Positions 12,561-24,240 of a stretch of 64,000 bases of DNA are shown piece by piece. Under the pieces are notes generated by a model. It saw only the letters and a program-made list of their open reading frames with translations. It did no database searches and had not been told where the DNA came from. The stretch spans positions 240,831,371 through 240,895,370 of the forward strand of contig JBOZIK010000001.1 of assembly GCA_051453625.1 (NCBI GenBank), written 5' to 3'. This DNA is from Welwitschia mirabilis (lineage: Eukaryota; Gnetophyta; Gnetopsida; Welwitschiales). The position numbers and the translations under genes were made by a program. The stretch's first letter is position 1, and the number at the start of each line of letters is the position of its first letter.

Positions 12561-13060
12561 GTAGATCACAATTTATAACAAAATTTTAATAAAGATTGTA
12601 ATTGGTGTTTCTTAGCTTACCTAAAATAATTTTTCCTTGTGAGAATTTTTCTCTTTTTCTTTAGTTATCTAATTTTTCAATATCAATTTTTGAAAAAACA
12701 AATATTTTATATGTTTTGTAGGAAATACATATAACCACATCATAGGGGAGTGGGTCCATAGACATTCATTTCATATCTATATGTAGGGTAACATTTTTAG
12801 GTACATTTGATTTATCTCATTTTTACATTTTTAGTTATGAAGAGGGTAGGTTTTTCTTTTTTTTTAAAATTCATAAAACTCTTTTCATGGTCTAAGATCA
12901 ACAAATACTTAAACTCATGTAAATTAAAATTGTAAAATTGGAGTTTGCCCTAGTCGAACAACATGTGTTAACTTGCACCATTTTTGCACTATTTATTTCC
13001 TATCTTATGTAATGTAAAATTTGGAAATTGATCAATGCCACTAATATTTCATCAATACCA
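12560..13060 (+). other. Leader of element A
   Basis: Untranslated leader between the LTR and gag. It aligns with 44145-44640 of element C; both have TTTTTCCTTGTGA-like and ATATTTTATATGTTTT-like blocks. No open frame. Confidence 0.6.
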
Positions 13061-13700
13061 TCCTACTTCTATTGATTTTAAATTATCATTCAAATTGTAA
13101 ATTTTCTATTTTAATAAAACCTATCATTAAGCATAGGTACTATACTAGAATTTTTAGAGTTATTCAAAAAAACTTTAAAAATATTGTGATTACCCTAGTC
13201 TTTAACTACATATTCTTGGATAGTTTTACATATTATATGAAAAAAATCAAAATAAAATCATGCATCATTAATTTATTACCCAAATTTCATGTTTTAAATT
13301 CTAACGATTCCTATAAGAGCTTTATAGAATTTGAAACCTTAATTCCAATCACTAGGAACCTAAGTGAGATAGTTATGATAAAAGGTTTTTCTTTCTTCTT
13401 AAAGAAAAAAGTAAAATATTATTTATACAATCTTAAACGTTAATTTATTAAATAATGAAAATATTTCACATGAGAGTTCCAAAAAAAGTACATTCTAATG
13501 CATAAAAAAATGCCCCTGGGATAAAAATTATGAACTTTTAGGAATAGAAGAGGAACATGAAACCTTTGAGTATTTTAAGAATTTAGAGAGAATATTTCCC
13601 AACATGGTTTTAAAACTTGGAAACTATTAAGATTCTTTTATAAAGGACTATGTGTACAAAGTAGAAAACTAAGAGAAATGATAAGAAATGAAAACTTCAT
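13060..13700 (+). pseudogene. Athila-like gag capsid remnant
   Basis: An open stretch of 123 codons (13072-13443) has LLPKFHVLNSNDSYKSFIEF and then KGFSFFLKKKVKYYLYNL. These match the Athila capsid blocks LLP.FHG...DPY.HL.EF and AFPFSLKD.AKDWLYYL. The frame continues, broken, into a YEYFKNLERIF-like stretch at 13570, matching LYEYWERFK. It would have made the capsid of the virus-like particle. The absence of stops over 123 codons is unusual for this window. The methionine at 13072 is only the first in the open stretch and not a proven start. Confidence 0.85.
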
Positions 13701-14690
13701 ATTTAAGGAATTAAATAAAGATTAAGAAACACTGGAAGGTATAGCTAAATATTACAAAGACTAGGAAAGCCCTCAAGAAACATAAAACTAGAAAAAAAGA
13801 GATCTCATGGTCTTAGGCAAGGTGAAAAAATAATCTTACTCTAATAATTTGACCACATCCTAAGAATTAGTTAAGCCATATGTACTACTTGTATTTCTAG
13901 TGAGCATGAAATTAGTAAGTTCTCCTCTATTCCAATTTATAAGAACATTATTTATGATTAAAAAAACCTTCTCAAGATAACAAACAAACCAATGCACATC
14001 AAAGTAGATCACTAGAGGATATTCTTAAATAGTTTATAAAAACATAATTTATCATCAACAATAGATAAGCTTAGATTAATAATAATGCATCTCAAACTCT
14101 CCAACATTTAGAACATGATATAAGTCAACTCTTTTAAACCACAACCCATTTAGATGATTACACTCAATGTAAATAAAAAGAACACAATTTCGAACCAATC
14201 TGTTTCCAACTTAATAGCCATTATTAAATGATACAAGAAGACTAAGAAAATTAATGCCATCTTTCTTAGAAGTAGTAATTTGATAAATGAATGTATTCAA
14301 CCACGTCGAGAGAATCCTTCTACATCTAAACTTTTACCTAGAACCACACTTGAAATTGAGAAAAATAAATATGATGAATTGGAGATATTTAAACATGAAT
14401 AGTTATAAAAATATTCATCTCCTAGACATCTCATAATATCACAAAAGAGACAGCTTTAAGGGAAAGTATTTAAAAATCTTTAAAGAGATGAAAATAAATA
14501 TTCTACTCTTAAATTCTATCAAATAGGTAGTATCCCATGCTAAGTTGCTTAAAGAAATTTGTATAGTGAAGAGGAAAATAAATTTTAAGGAAAACTCTTT
14601 TCTAGCCTAAGTAGTAACTACTATAATGCGAAAGACACTTTCATCAAAATTTACAGATCATGATTTCCCAATGATTTCATGTACAATAGG
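13700..14690 (+). pseudogene. Gag C-terminal and spacer region of element A
   Basis: Broken frames only. It aligns with 54620-55590 of element C; both share the AAAACCTTCTC block (13967 and 54760), an asparagine-rich stretch, and the AAGAAAATTAATG / AAGAAAATTGATG block at 14244 and 55137. It corresponds to the variable linker between capsid and protease in Athila polyproteins. No zinc knuckle is visible. Confidence 0.65.
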
Positions 14691-15060
14691 TGAAGAGAGA
14701 ATAGATTAATCCTTACTTGACTTAGAAGCTAGTGTGAATTTAATGCCCTACTTTCTACATAAGAAACTTAAATTAAATGAATTAAAATAATGCTAGGTAA
14801 CCATACAACTTGTTTACTAATTAAGTAAGATTTCAAAGGAAATATTAAAATATGTTTGGGTATAAGTAGAAAATTTTACTATGTAGTGAAACCTTTTGTA
14901 TTAGGGATGAAAAACTTTGAAAAAGTTCTTATTATCTTAGAAAGACTATTTCTAGGCATTTCTAACTCACTAATCAACTACAAAAATGGAGTAGTATAAA
15001 TGTGCTTTGGAAACATGAACACATATAATAAGCTTTTAACACCATGAAAAAGAATCTCAT
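14690..15060 (+). pseudogene. Athila-like aspartic protease remnant
   Basis: The frame reads LDLEASVNLMP at 14716-14748 and corresponds to the Athila protease active site DLGAS.NLMP. The glycine after Asp-Leu is replaced by glutamate, so the Asp loop is broken. The flap-side block LERLFLGISNSLINYKNG at 14932-14988 corresponds to LGRPFLAT...I....G. The same two blocks occur in elements C and D. A processing protease is inferred from the family. Confidence 0.85.
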
Positions 15061-15339
15061 GGATGACCTAAAGGATGTAAATCTCATAGACATGAAAGAG
15101 GATGAAGTCCTTAAATCTTTATCATCCTTATAAAATCATCTACTATTTAAACCTCATGAAGAATTGGTTCTTATTATTCAAATAAATCCTAATGCTAAGA
15201 GTTATCACAATAGGGATAGGTTTCAAACTTTACCATGTGTTTCACAAAGACAACCATCTAGTAAAGAGTACATCTATCTTATAGAACTTAAAACTCTTTC
15301 AAAAGATCTAAAATATGAATTCCTAGGGATAATGAAATC

Positions 15340-16380
15340 TATCCTGTGGTAGTCTCTACTAATTTATCTACCTTAGAAGAAAAATCCTTAATTATGATAC
15401 TAAAATAACACAATAAGGGTATAAGATGAACTATATTTGATTTAAAAAGACTTCACCCAACTATATGCATGCAAAAAATTCATTTGGAAGAAAATGCCAA
15501 GCCTAGTAAAGACACTTGATGTAAGCTTCATCCTCATATGAAAGAAATAGTAATGAAAGAAATTATCAAATTGCTATCTGTTGGTATTAACTATCTAATT
15601 TTGATAGCTAATGGATGAATCCAATACAAAGTATTCTCAAGATATCTAGGATTACAATTATGGAAAATGATAATAATGAATTGATCTAAACTAGAATGAA
15701 AGTAATATGAATAATGTGGATTAACTATTGAAAACTAAACAATGTAATGCAGAAAGATCATTTTCTATTACTCTTCATTAAGTAGATCTTAAAAACACTA
15801 GTGGGTTAGGAATACTATTGTTTCCTAGTGGATACTCCAAATATAAGAAAATTGTAATTGCCCTTGAAGCCCAAGAAAATACTATCTTTACATGCACATT
15901 TAAATTTTTTACATACAAAAGAATGCATTTCATCTTTATATTGTTTTATCCACACTCTAACTAGGTATGATGCCTATTTTCTTTGAGATGAAGAAAACAT
16001 TTACCGAATTTTTCATGAATGATTTTTATTTTCGATGAAATATTTGACTCATAATTAGATCACTTAAAGATATTACTAATATGTTATGAAGATAAAAACT
16101 GTAAATGTAATTGAGAAAAGTGTAATTTTAATGCAAAAAAAGGATATTAATTTTGGAACATATAATTTCTAAGAATGGAATAGGAATGAATCTTGCTAAA
16201 GTTTAAATTATTACTTATCTTCTTCTCCTTAAAATGTTAAGGATGTTAAGTATTTTCTTGAATACACTAGTTACTATAGAATATTTATCCAAGACTTAAC
16301 CAAAATATTTAAATCTTTGAGTAGCCTTCTCATTAAAGATGTATTGTTTAATACATTTATGAAATTGAAGCATATATTGC
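15340..16380 (+). pseudogene. Gypsy (Athila-type) reverse transcriptase remnant
   Basis: LPVVISTNLSTLEEKSL-like reading at 15340, DLKRLHPTICMQKIHLEENA at 15440-15500 and the KLL..GI.Y block at 15575 are the conserved entry to Athila RT. The DYRKLN equivalent appears at about 15720. YCFLVDTPN near 15815 corresponds to FLDGYSGYNQI. The catalytic YMDD/FMDD position reads FMNDF at 16012, so one Asp is lost. YYRIFIQDLTKIFKSL at 16272-16320 matches FYRRFIKDFSKI. The order and spacing are those of a complete RT, with stops and frame changes between blocks. Confidence 0.9.
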
Positions 16381-16389
16381 TTGTGGCTT

Positions 16390-16850
16390 CTATTTTGTAA
16401 CCACCTAACTCATGCGTTCCCTTTAAGCTATTATGTGATGAAAGTTACTATGCTTTATGAGATTTTTATGACCTCTAAAAAAATGAAAAATGATATGCTC
16501 TCTACTATGTAAGAAAAAGACGACAAGGCCCTCAATTCAGTTACATCATGATTGAGAGATAACTCTTAGTACCAAATTTTTCCTTAGAAAAGTTTAGACC
16601 AATTTCATAAGTGTAAAAAATACCATCTTCACTAACCATTTTACTCTTAAATATTTATTCGCTAATAAGGACTCTAAGACAATAGAAGAAGATTAAAACT
16701 ATTCAACAAGAATTTAACATTCAATTCAAGAATGAAAGGTGGATAGGAAATTTAGTAACTAATCATATATCCCATACTATGCTTCTTTTCGTATCCCATC
16801 TAGATTTGAAACCCCTAAATAATTTAATCCCCAGTAACGACCATTAGTCC
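16390..16850 (+). pseudogene. Gypsy RNase H remnant
   Basis: PFKLLCDESYYAL at 16410-16450 matches the first RNase H block PFELMCDASDYAVG, and the catalytic Asp is retained. Broken frames at 16500-16560 and 16600-16670 correspond to the YASRTL and TDH..L.YL blocks. A stretch near 16720 (IQFKNERWIGN) corresponds to the connection to integrase. It would have removed the RNA strand during reverse transcription. Confidence 0.8.
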
Positions 16851-16949
16851 TATAGGAGAAAACTTGATATGATGACATACTTAATTATTTTATCAATCAT
16901 AATATTTTAATCATTAAAATTAACAAGATAAAAAGATATTATTATGTTA

Positions 16950-18060
16950 AGTGAGTAAGTACTTCTATGATGGCCTCTATATTTTGAAATATTAACTTGA
17001 TCAAATCATTCATATTTGCATTCCATAAGATAAAATTTTTAATTTTACATCATGGGTTATATGTGGGTTGCTTATTTTTTAGAAAGACATTTCGTGAAAT
17101 TCTTCAATCTAGATTATCTTGACCAACTCTTTTCCAGGATGTCAATGAGTATTGTATGGTCTCTAGTAAATGCTAATGCTATATTACTTTTACTTATTTT
17201 GAGATTGAACCATTTAGTGTTTGGGGTATTAGATCTTATGGAATTATTTTCCACATATTTAAAGCATCTACATAAATTGATCTATGTGGATTATGTTATT
17301 AAATGGTGTGAAGTGATTCAAACTAGAACTAATGATGTTAAAGTTGTTGTAAGATTCTTAAAAGAACATATACTATCTAATTTTCATCATCCTAAAGCCA
17401 TTACTAATGACAGAGGATCTTGCTTTTTTAATAAAATATTAGTTAACTTAATGAGAAAATGTGGAATAAACCATAAAATTTGTCAAACTATCATCCATAG
17501 ACAAATGATTAAGAAGAAGTTATAAATAAAGAATTAAAACGGGTTTTTCTAAAAATGGTAAAGTTTAATAAGAAAATTTGATCTTTCCAGCTTAATAATG
17601 TTGTATAGGCCTTGAAGCTACTTATAAAACTATCATTATAACATCATGCTAAGAACTTTTAATGAGGAAAACTCATTATCTCCTTTGAACATAAGGCTTA
17701 CTAAGCTATAAAAAAATTAAGCCAAAACATAATTAAAGCCTTAGATTATGGGAATGTTAACATAAATTAACATGAATAATTTAAGGATGAAGATTATGAA
17801 AATCAAAAATACAAAAATAAAATAGTTTATTATGTCATGCATAACCTTGGAAAAACATTTGAACCTAATTATCTTGTTTTACTATATGATTTAAGACTTT
17901 ATAAGTTTTTGTTAAACCCATTTTCTAAGTGGATGAAAGCTTCTAAGGTCATATAGGTATTTCCTTATGATACTATCAAGATTTTGATTTTAAGGATAAT
18001 CATTCTTTTAAAGTTAATGGCCAAAGACTTGAACCCTTTCATGAATCTAGTCCATTAGAC
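16950..18060 (+). pseudogene. Gypsy integrase remnant
   Basis: The zinc-binding N-terminus is legible in pieces from 16990 to 17170. The core lies in an open stretch of 157 codons (17052-17525): IYVDYVIKWCEVIQTRTND, KFLKEHILSNF-like, PKAITNDRGSCFFNK and a YG..HK equivalent. The first catalytic Asp (VDYV) and second Asp (NDRGS, usually SDGGS) are present. The C-terminal part continues with broken frames to about 18060, ending with the VNGQRL.PF equivalent near 18013-18035. It would insert the cDNA into chromosomal DNA. The open stretch contains a frame switch, since its first part is not in the family frame. Confidence 0.9.
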
Positions 18061-18509
18061 CATGACTTTGATTTTGTTTACTTAACCTAGAATTGTAACC
18101 CTTTTTCCTTTTTTTTTTTGATAAAAAGTTTAAAATTTAGTAGTATTTAAGGAATGATCTTTAATAACATTAAGTATTGTAGTTTATACTTAGTTAAAAC
18201 CTAGCTCTATAAAAAGGGTGTCAATTATTATGCTCATCTTATAGGGCTTTAATCCTATAAGTACTTCTCATGGCTTATTTGATTGAGGATAAATTTGAGA
18301 AAGGAATTATTAAACAAATATTTTATGTTTTATCTACATTACTTGACCTAATATTCTATATTAACTTTGATATAATTAAGGTCTGAGTAACATTCAGGTA
18401 TCCTTAGTTGTAAGTGTGATATTCTGTACTCAAAGATCTTTGTGTGATATTAAAAAAAGAAAACATAAATAATGAAGAATGTAAAATATGTTTGTATGAG
18501 AAGGATATG

Positions 18510-18890
18510 TTAGGTTTTATTTTTAGTATATGTTTGTTTTAAGTAATTAATATTATAGGAATGCCTACATGTTTATACCTTTATAGACATTAAGGTTTTT
18601 TATTACATATTTGGTATAATGGATATGTGCATTTATCAAATTTAATTAAGAGTTGTTAAAATTATCCCCTATTCCATTTCTATTTTCCCTTATCCTTTCT
18701 CATTTTTCTCATCTATTGTCATCTCATTATTTTCTTTCACTTCTATCTTTATTCTTTTATTATTACATAAATACTTTAGGGAATAAATAAAAAAATAGAG
18801 ATGCATTTAATGACTAAAATATAGTGCTTCACTTTCATCACAATGTCTTCCTATTTTCATAAAGATTTATTGAAGCCTTCAGTTCTTACT
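18510..18890 (+). repeat. First copy of a 3'-region duplication
   Basis: It aligns with 19440-19770. Both contain TAGTATATGTTT, CCTACATGTTTA, CCTTTATAGA, a TATTACATA(T/A)TTGGTATA block, TTTCTATTTTCCCTT and an AACTTC / CACTTC pyrimidine-rich tail. The two copies are about 935 bases apart and clearly diverged. Confidence 0.75.
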
Positions 18891-19216
18891 ATAGCTTAGT
18901 GAAGGAATCTTACTTCATGGAATAATCTTTTGATCCTATAAGAAAAGGATAAAGGAGTATCATGTGGAAGGCATGCATTGAATGTGTTCTTGAAGAATTT
19001 TCAACAAATATTTAAGAAGCCCTAGAGGGGGTAAAAACTTATTGATACTATAAGAAAAGAAGACATATAACACTAAATTACTTTGATCATACACATGATA
19101 TTCTTGATTTCAAATTAAAATCAATTGTAATGATTACTGAAATAATGAACTGGAAGATGAAACCTCTCACATTTAAGAAGAGTATGAAGTTGGTGGTTTC
19201 TAATTTTTAATTACTT

Positions 19217-19365
19217 GATATTTTGGTGCTTCTAGCAATTTCAATACTTTCATCATCAATCTTAGTTTTGATGCTTTTGTAAATTTTGGTGCTTTTATTA
19301 TTAACTTTAGTGATTTATTAATTCCATTTATTTTTGTGCTTCCATCATTAACTTTAGTGGTTTAG
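19217..19365 (+). repeat. Degenerate short repeats, TTTTGGTGCTT type
   Basis: The words TTTTGGTGCTTCTAG, TTTTGATGCTTTTG, TTTTGGTGCTTTTATTA and TTTTTGTGCTTCCATCA recur every 40-60 bases, and the last two are followed by TTAACTTTAGTG. Located between the two copies of the larger duplication. Confidence 0.6.
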
Positions 19366-19439
19366 TAGTTCTATTGATATCAATTCTTTCATTGTCAAGT
19401 TATGATAGGTAATGTCAATTCTTCACAATGTTATGGAAT

Positions 19440-19770
19440 TTAATATTAGTTTTAGTATATGTTTATTTTAAAATAAAAAATAGCAAGAATACCTACATGT
19501 TTAAACCTTTATAGATATGAAGGTTTGATATTACTATTATTATTACATAATTGGTATAGTGGATGTGCCATTGTACCAAATTAGATTATAGTTTATTCAA
19601 ATTATTTCCTAGTCCTTTTCTATTTTCCCTTCCTCATTTTTCTCAACGATTGTCCCCTTGTATTCTCTTCAACTTCTATTTTTATTCTCTTCAACTTGAT
19701 ACTCCACTTTCATCCACAACAACTTCCTACTATCATGAGGCTTTCTTGAAATTCTTCAGGATATATACCA
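19440..19770 (+). repeat. Second copy of the 3'-region duplication
   Basis: Direct repeat of 18510-18890, as described there. The open frame of 71 codons at 19563-19778 lies within it and has no family similarity, so I do not treat it as a gene. Confidence 0.75.
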
Positions 19771-19979
19771 TAAAATAAGAAGATATCGATGATACCCACT
19801 CCCTTTGATAAGGAGAGCTTCACGTACTATCCTCCTAATTACTCATCTATACCATGAGGAAGATACATGTATACATATGAAGATCTCCATATGAAGAGTT
19901 ACTATTTGAAAATTATTTCTAAGGATAATTAAAAAAAAAAATCTTTTGTTAAGTAGTTCACATGGAGAAAATACCTAAT

Positions 19980-20100
19980 ATGAAGACCTTCACTTTTATG
20001 ATGAATATGCATGATATATGTTAAAGTCCTTTACTTTTGTGGGAAGGATACACCTTGTACATAGACCTTTTTGTTGTCATGATACATTAGAGATAACATG
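19980..20100 (+). repeat. Degenerate minisatellite, unit about 39 bases
   Basis: The word GACCTTCACTTTTATG and variants recur at about 19985, 20024 and 20063, each followed by an ATACA / CATGATA segment. The equivalent region of element C has comparable units at 56907, 56946 and 56990. Tandem repeats in the 3' non-coding part are known from plant Gypsy elements. Confidence 0.55.
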
Positions 20101-21035
20101 TGTCATTTTTGTACATTACTCATGAAGACTAGGTAATTAACATAAGAATGCATTAGTTGTACTAGTTTCAAAACGTCATAATTTGACTTAGTAACACTTT
20201 CCATGGGGAATATTAAATGGTATATGAAGACATGGATGTGTGAGTAGTCTAGTTTATTTTAAAAAAGAAAAAAAGAGGGGAAAACTAAAGAGGACAAGAA
20301 AATTTATATCATATAGTGATGATAGATCTTATATATAATAAAAGAATTTAATAGCATATTTACACTATAGCCATGAAATATTTTGTACAATACCTCCATT
20401 CTATGGGGAATACATGAATTATGTAGACTAAGGACCTCCATACCATTTGATCTATTATGGGAATAACACATGTTTCTACTAGGAATTACTTATAAAAATT
20501 GAATTGTAGGCATTGGAAAGAATTGGATGTATTAATTCTAGAAAATTAGAACCTATGCAGGCATCACTCTTCATGTGGAAAGATAGGATGATCTATATGA
20601 ATACAGATATGAATATCTTCATGAGCATAAATGAGTCAAAGGTGGACATGTTCCCTTCCCATTACATTCATAGTAAAGCCTAGCTAAACTTACTTTATGA
20701 ATAAACTCATTCATATCTAGTGATCTATACCACCAATGAGAAAGTTAGACTATCTAACTTCATATTTGTTTGATATGGCTTGGAACACATTTTGGAAAAC
20801 TATTTTCTTTAACATAAACTTTCTTTCATATTGGTGATAGACCTATAAGTGTAGAGTAACTAAATAATATGAAGATATTACAATGCATGTACATGTTCAA
20901 AGTTTTGAATAAAAGATTTTTTTAATATGTAAATGAGTTTTAATTTATTCATTTAACTAACTAATCATTCTGGTTTCTATCTTATGTTGTAAGTAGAGTA
21001 AACCTCTAAGCTAGGTAATGAATTTGAAGCCTTAT

Positions 21036-21175
21036 TGTTTATACTTAGATTTTTATAGTTTAGAATTCTTAATTTTGACCAAAAAAATTCTTGTAAAGGT
21101 TTTACATATCTTATTATTAATTAATTTATTACTAATTATGTTTATTCATTACTTACTAAAAGTATTATTAAGAAG
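21036..21175 (+). repeat. 3' LTR of element A, truncated after 140 bases
   Basis: TGTTTATACTTAGATTTTTA aligns with the starts of the LTRs at 3529 and 11340. Similarity ends abruptly at 21175, where TGTTAGGACC of another family begins. Confidence 0.8.
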
Positions 21176-22038
21176 TGTTAGGACCAATTTCCCTAAAGGG
21201 GAGGTGTAAATAGAAAACTTAAGGGAATGTTTACTTAAATAATGAAATCAATTGTATTATTACTTTGATCTACTAGGCTATTATTGAAATTAACAACATG
21301 AAAAAATAGATTAGAGGAAGTATAAAAAATAAGCATGTTTCTTTTTCATTAAACATCATAGTCGTATAATAACAAGAAGAATTTGTTATAACTCTTAACC
21401 TACAAAGTGGGATTTTTTGGTAATCCTCAGCCTCATCATAATTCATAATTTAATGTTCTTTTTGATGTATTAAGAAAATTATAATTAAATAAATATTATT
21501 ACAAGAAGATAAAGTTTGATGTAAAAAGTTATGATAAGATTAAATGAATTCAACCAAAAAAAACAATGATAGATTTATATGCCATACATCTTTGTGATTT
21601 TTTCCAACTAGTTAACAAGTTTGAAATATAAGTAAAAACATACAAATTATTGAATTAAGCTTAAACATTTATAAAAATGGCTACCAATAACTCTAGTGAG
21701 TAACTATGATTGTTTTTTCCTTGTTCTGAGCTTAGTGATAGGTGGTTAATCTCCTTAAACTAGTTAGTTAACCACTTTTAAGTTGACTTAAAGTTCTAAG
21801 ATAGTAGATCTCATATTGTATCAAATGCAATAATATTGCATTGATTTCTCTCCTAGTGGTTCTTGATCCCTTACCTTTCTAACAAAGATATGATATTTTT
21901 GTCTTTAGCTTATTAGTAGTCATCCATTTAATTATTAGCAATTTTCTACTTGATATTACCCTTGAATTTATTTTTTTCTCTCATGCCTTATAGCCTTTCA
22001 TTCATTTTTCATGATCATCAATCAGACTTAAGTTAATT
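21176..22038 (-). repeat. Copia-type LTR fragment, same family as 42728-43390
   Basis: It begins TGTTAGGACCAATTTCCC and aligns over at least 640 bases with 42728-43355, which sits at the 5' side of minus-strand Copia element E. I therefore read it as the minus-strand LTR of that family, with the TAACA-type end on the left. After 21815 the match weakens, and it ends where element D begins. No coding content. Confidence 0.5.
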
Positions 22039-23154
22039 TATTAACATGTAAAAATTGACATTTAGACCAGGTGTATTAAACTAATTTAGCTTAAGCAAAG
22101 ACACTAAGATAATTGTTTTATCATAAAAGTATGTCTTCAACGCTTTTTAACATAATTTGTAAACTTGTGCACTTTCCCATGATAATTCTAAGTAAGATGT
22201 TACTTTCTAAATCACATGTAAAAAGATGATGCTAATTTAGTTGTCAGTCCTTTGGAGTAAAACACTTCAAGGGTTATGTTCTAGAGTTGTCTCAGGAAAA
22301 CAATTAATTTTTTCTTATAGGAATAGGTAGTTATAGCATTAAACTCTAAAAAATTTTGTAGCCTTAGAAGTATTAGATTTTCAATTGAAAACCCTAAATT
22401 GTAAGACCCTAATAGAGAAGCCCTAACCTAATTTTTACTTATAAAAAGGGCCAAGTGCCCTTATTTATTGAATATTTAGCTGGTCAAAATAGTTAAAGCC
22501 CTTAGAGAATTAAGCATTGACATGGATTTTTATGCTCTTTCTTTAGGACTAGACTAGATTCAAGGCTAGCTTTGAAAAGTCTATATTATTTTTACTTTCT
22601 TTTTCTAATGTAATGTAATTCTTATATCTTATAATTGGTAGTTATTCATTCTTAATTTTAAGTGTAGTTATCGTTATACTTTTAATACTTGAATGATACA
22701 AGTTTTTTGAGTTCACTTCTTGATTGTAGTTATTTTGTTTAATGAATCTCAAGCATTTTCATTCTTGCTTTTCATGCTTACAAAAGGATTTGAAGGACCA
22801 AAGTAACTAAGGAATTCACCAACACTCATGTGGTAAATGAGATTACCATGATCCAAGCCATCAGGACTTATCAATTTAAGCTTTATTTTAGGAATTTATA
22901 GTATAACACTAGAGTAAATATTTGCTATTGGACGGTTTAAGTTGGACCTTTAGAATTAGCTCATTTTCCTACTTCACCTTTCAAGTTCAATCTCATCATA
23001 ATCTTGACCTTTGGTTTGTTTTGAATCTCTATAAGTTAAGAGACTTTTATGTTGTCTCTATTTATTCTCTACCTTGATTTATTCCTATGAAAAGAATAAC
23101 ATCAAAACTCTACTAAAATAAGAGCCTTAGTTTATAAATTATAGGATCCAAACA
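22039..23154 (+). repeat. 5' LTR of element D
   Basis: It aligns throughout with 33011-34189. Shared landmarks are ACATGTAAAAATTGACATT, TATAAAAAG at 22440, CAATTGAAAA, AAGGACCAAAGTAACTAA and ATTTAAGCTTTATTT. The terminus reads TATTAACA where the 3' copy has TGTTAACA, a single G-to-A change. The right end is placed at CCAAACA. Confidence 0.85.
22440..22448 (+). promoter_or_regulatory. Putative LTR TATA box, element D
   Basis: TATAAAAAG lies 400 bases into the LTR and is repeated at the same place in the 3' LTR (33448-33456). It is followed by a CCAAGT(G/A)CCC segment in both copies, which suggests the former transcription start region. Confidence 0.45.
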
Positions 23155-23166
23155 TGAATAACTTTT

Positions 23167-23184
23167 TGGTGTTGTTATTAAGGA
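23167..23184 (+). other. Primer-binding site of element D (tRNA-Asp type)
   Basis: TGGTGTTGTTATTAAGGA aligns with the Athila-type site TGGCGCCGTTGCCGGGGA as I recall it. Ten of 18 positions match, and all eight differences are C-to-T or G-to-A. It lies 12 bases after the inferred LTR end. Confidence 0.7.
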
Positions 23185-24240
23185 TAATAACACAATAACT
23201 TTACAAAAGGTATGAAACATTTCATTTCCTATAAGTTTTAGTTTAATTTTTCAATTTTTTTAGCACTTTTAATGGTTAGTGTTAGTCCCTTCTAGTGTTA
23301 TCCCAACTATTCCATTTTCTTTTCAATATTTTCTTTCACTTTCATATTTTTTAGTGATGGGTACTAGTCCATTTCCAGTGATATCCAAACTTGTGCTTCT
23401 TTTGAGTTTTATTAAGTTTTTTCCCCTTAAACTTACATATCATTTTTGTATTAACTCTTTTGTGGTTTTAGGTCTAATGAACTTTGTGTAGACGTACTAA
23501 ATTTTTAATAGGTTTGTGACCCAAACAAGGATTAAAAAAAACAAAAAAAGAAAAATAATAAAAACTTAACCTTATGTTTTCTTTTTCATTTCTATAATTT
23601 TTCATCATAATAGTTCCTCTCTTCTTTTAGTTCATTTTAGTTTCTGCTATTAGAAATTATAAAAATAAAAAAAATTAGGTTTTATTTCAAGGTTGTTATT
23701 TTTTCAATTTTTACTATGTATTTTCTAAACCCTGTAACCCCAACCATTTTGCACAACATTTGTAAATAACATAATGCTTTCATAAACTAAAATATGCCAA
23801 ATAACTAGTGTTAGTATCGCATCCAGATTTTTGTTAAAGTTAGAAAACCTTCCTAGTCATTAAAAAGTAAATTAAATATTGGAAAGTTAATAATTATAAT
23901 AATTCTAATTTCTACTTGATTAAAAAATAATAGTTTTTGTAATAAAAGTAATAGTAAAACTAAAGTACTTGCATATCATTACTTTTAAATTCATTGGAAG
24001 AATAACTTAGAATTATTAATTTTGTTAGTTAATTTAAAGATTTAGTTAATTATGGAATTTACTATTGCTTATGCATGTTTTTCTAATGATGCAGTTTAAC
24101 ATTGGAGTACTTGATGTATTTTAGAAATAAACTACAGCTTTGACATAAATTTCTCTTAACTTTATCTTATTCATGCAATAATAATTATAAGTGATCTAAA
24201 GTATTTGCTTATGTTATTTATCTCATGTAGTTAAATTGAT
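23185..24240 (+). other. Leader of element D
   Basis: AT-rich non-coding sequence. The part at 23230-23700 is matched in reverse orientation at 1640-2100 (element H). No gene. The 70-codon open frame at 23279 is hydrophobic and shows no family similarity. Confidence 0.5.

Larger units (their letters stand above)
18060..21035 (+). other. Long 3' non-coding region of element A
   Basis: No env-like frame is visible. The region holds a duplicated block (18510-18890 and 19440-19770), short GGTGCTT repeats at 19217-19365, and a degenerate minisatellite near 19980-20100. From 19800 on it aligns with 56680-58127 of element C, which confirms that this DNA belongs to the element. It ends in ATGAATTTGAAGCCTTAT just before the LTR, where a polypurine tract is expected. 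Confidence 0.7.
11340..21175 (+). mobile_element. Athila-like Ty3/Gypsy element A, nearly complete but decayed
   Basis: It has a 5' LTR from 11340, gag at 13060-14450, protease at 14690, RT at 15340, RNase H at 16400, integrase at 16950-18060, about 3 kb of 3' non-coding sequence, and a 3' LTR starting at 21036 that is cut off at 21175. The order PR-RT-RH-INT and the leader are those of Athila/Tat elements. Every domain carries stops or shifts. The 3' LTR is interrupted by a Copia-type LTR fragment. Of the Gypsy copies in the window it preserves the most domains. Confidence 0.9.
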
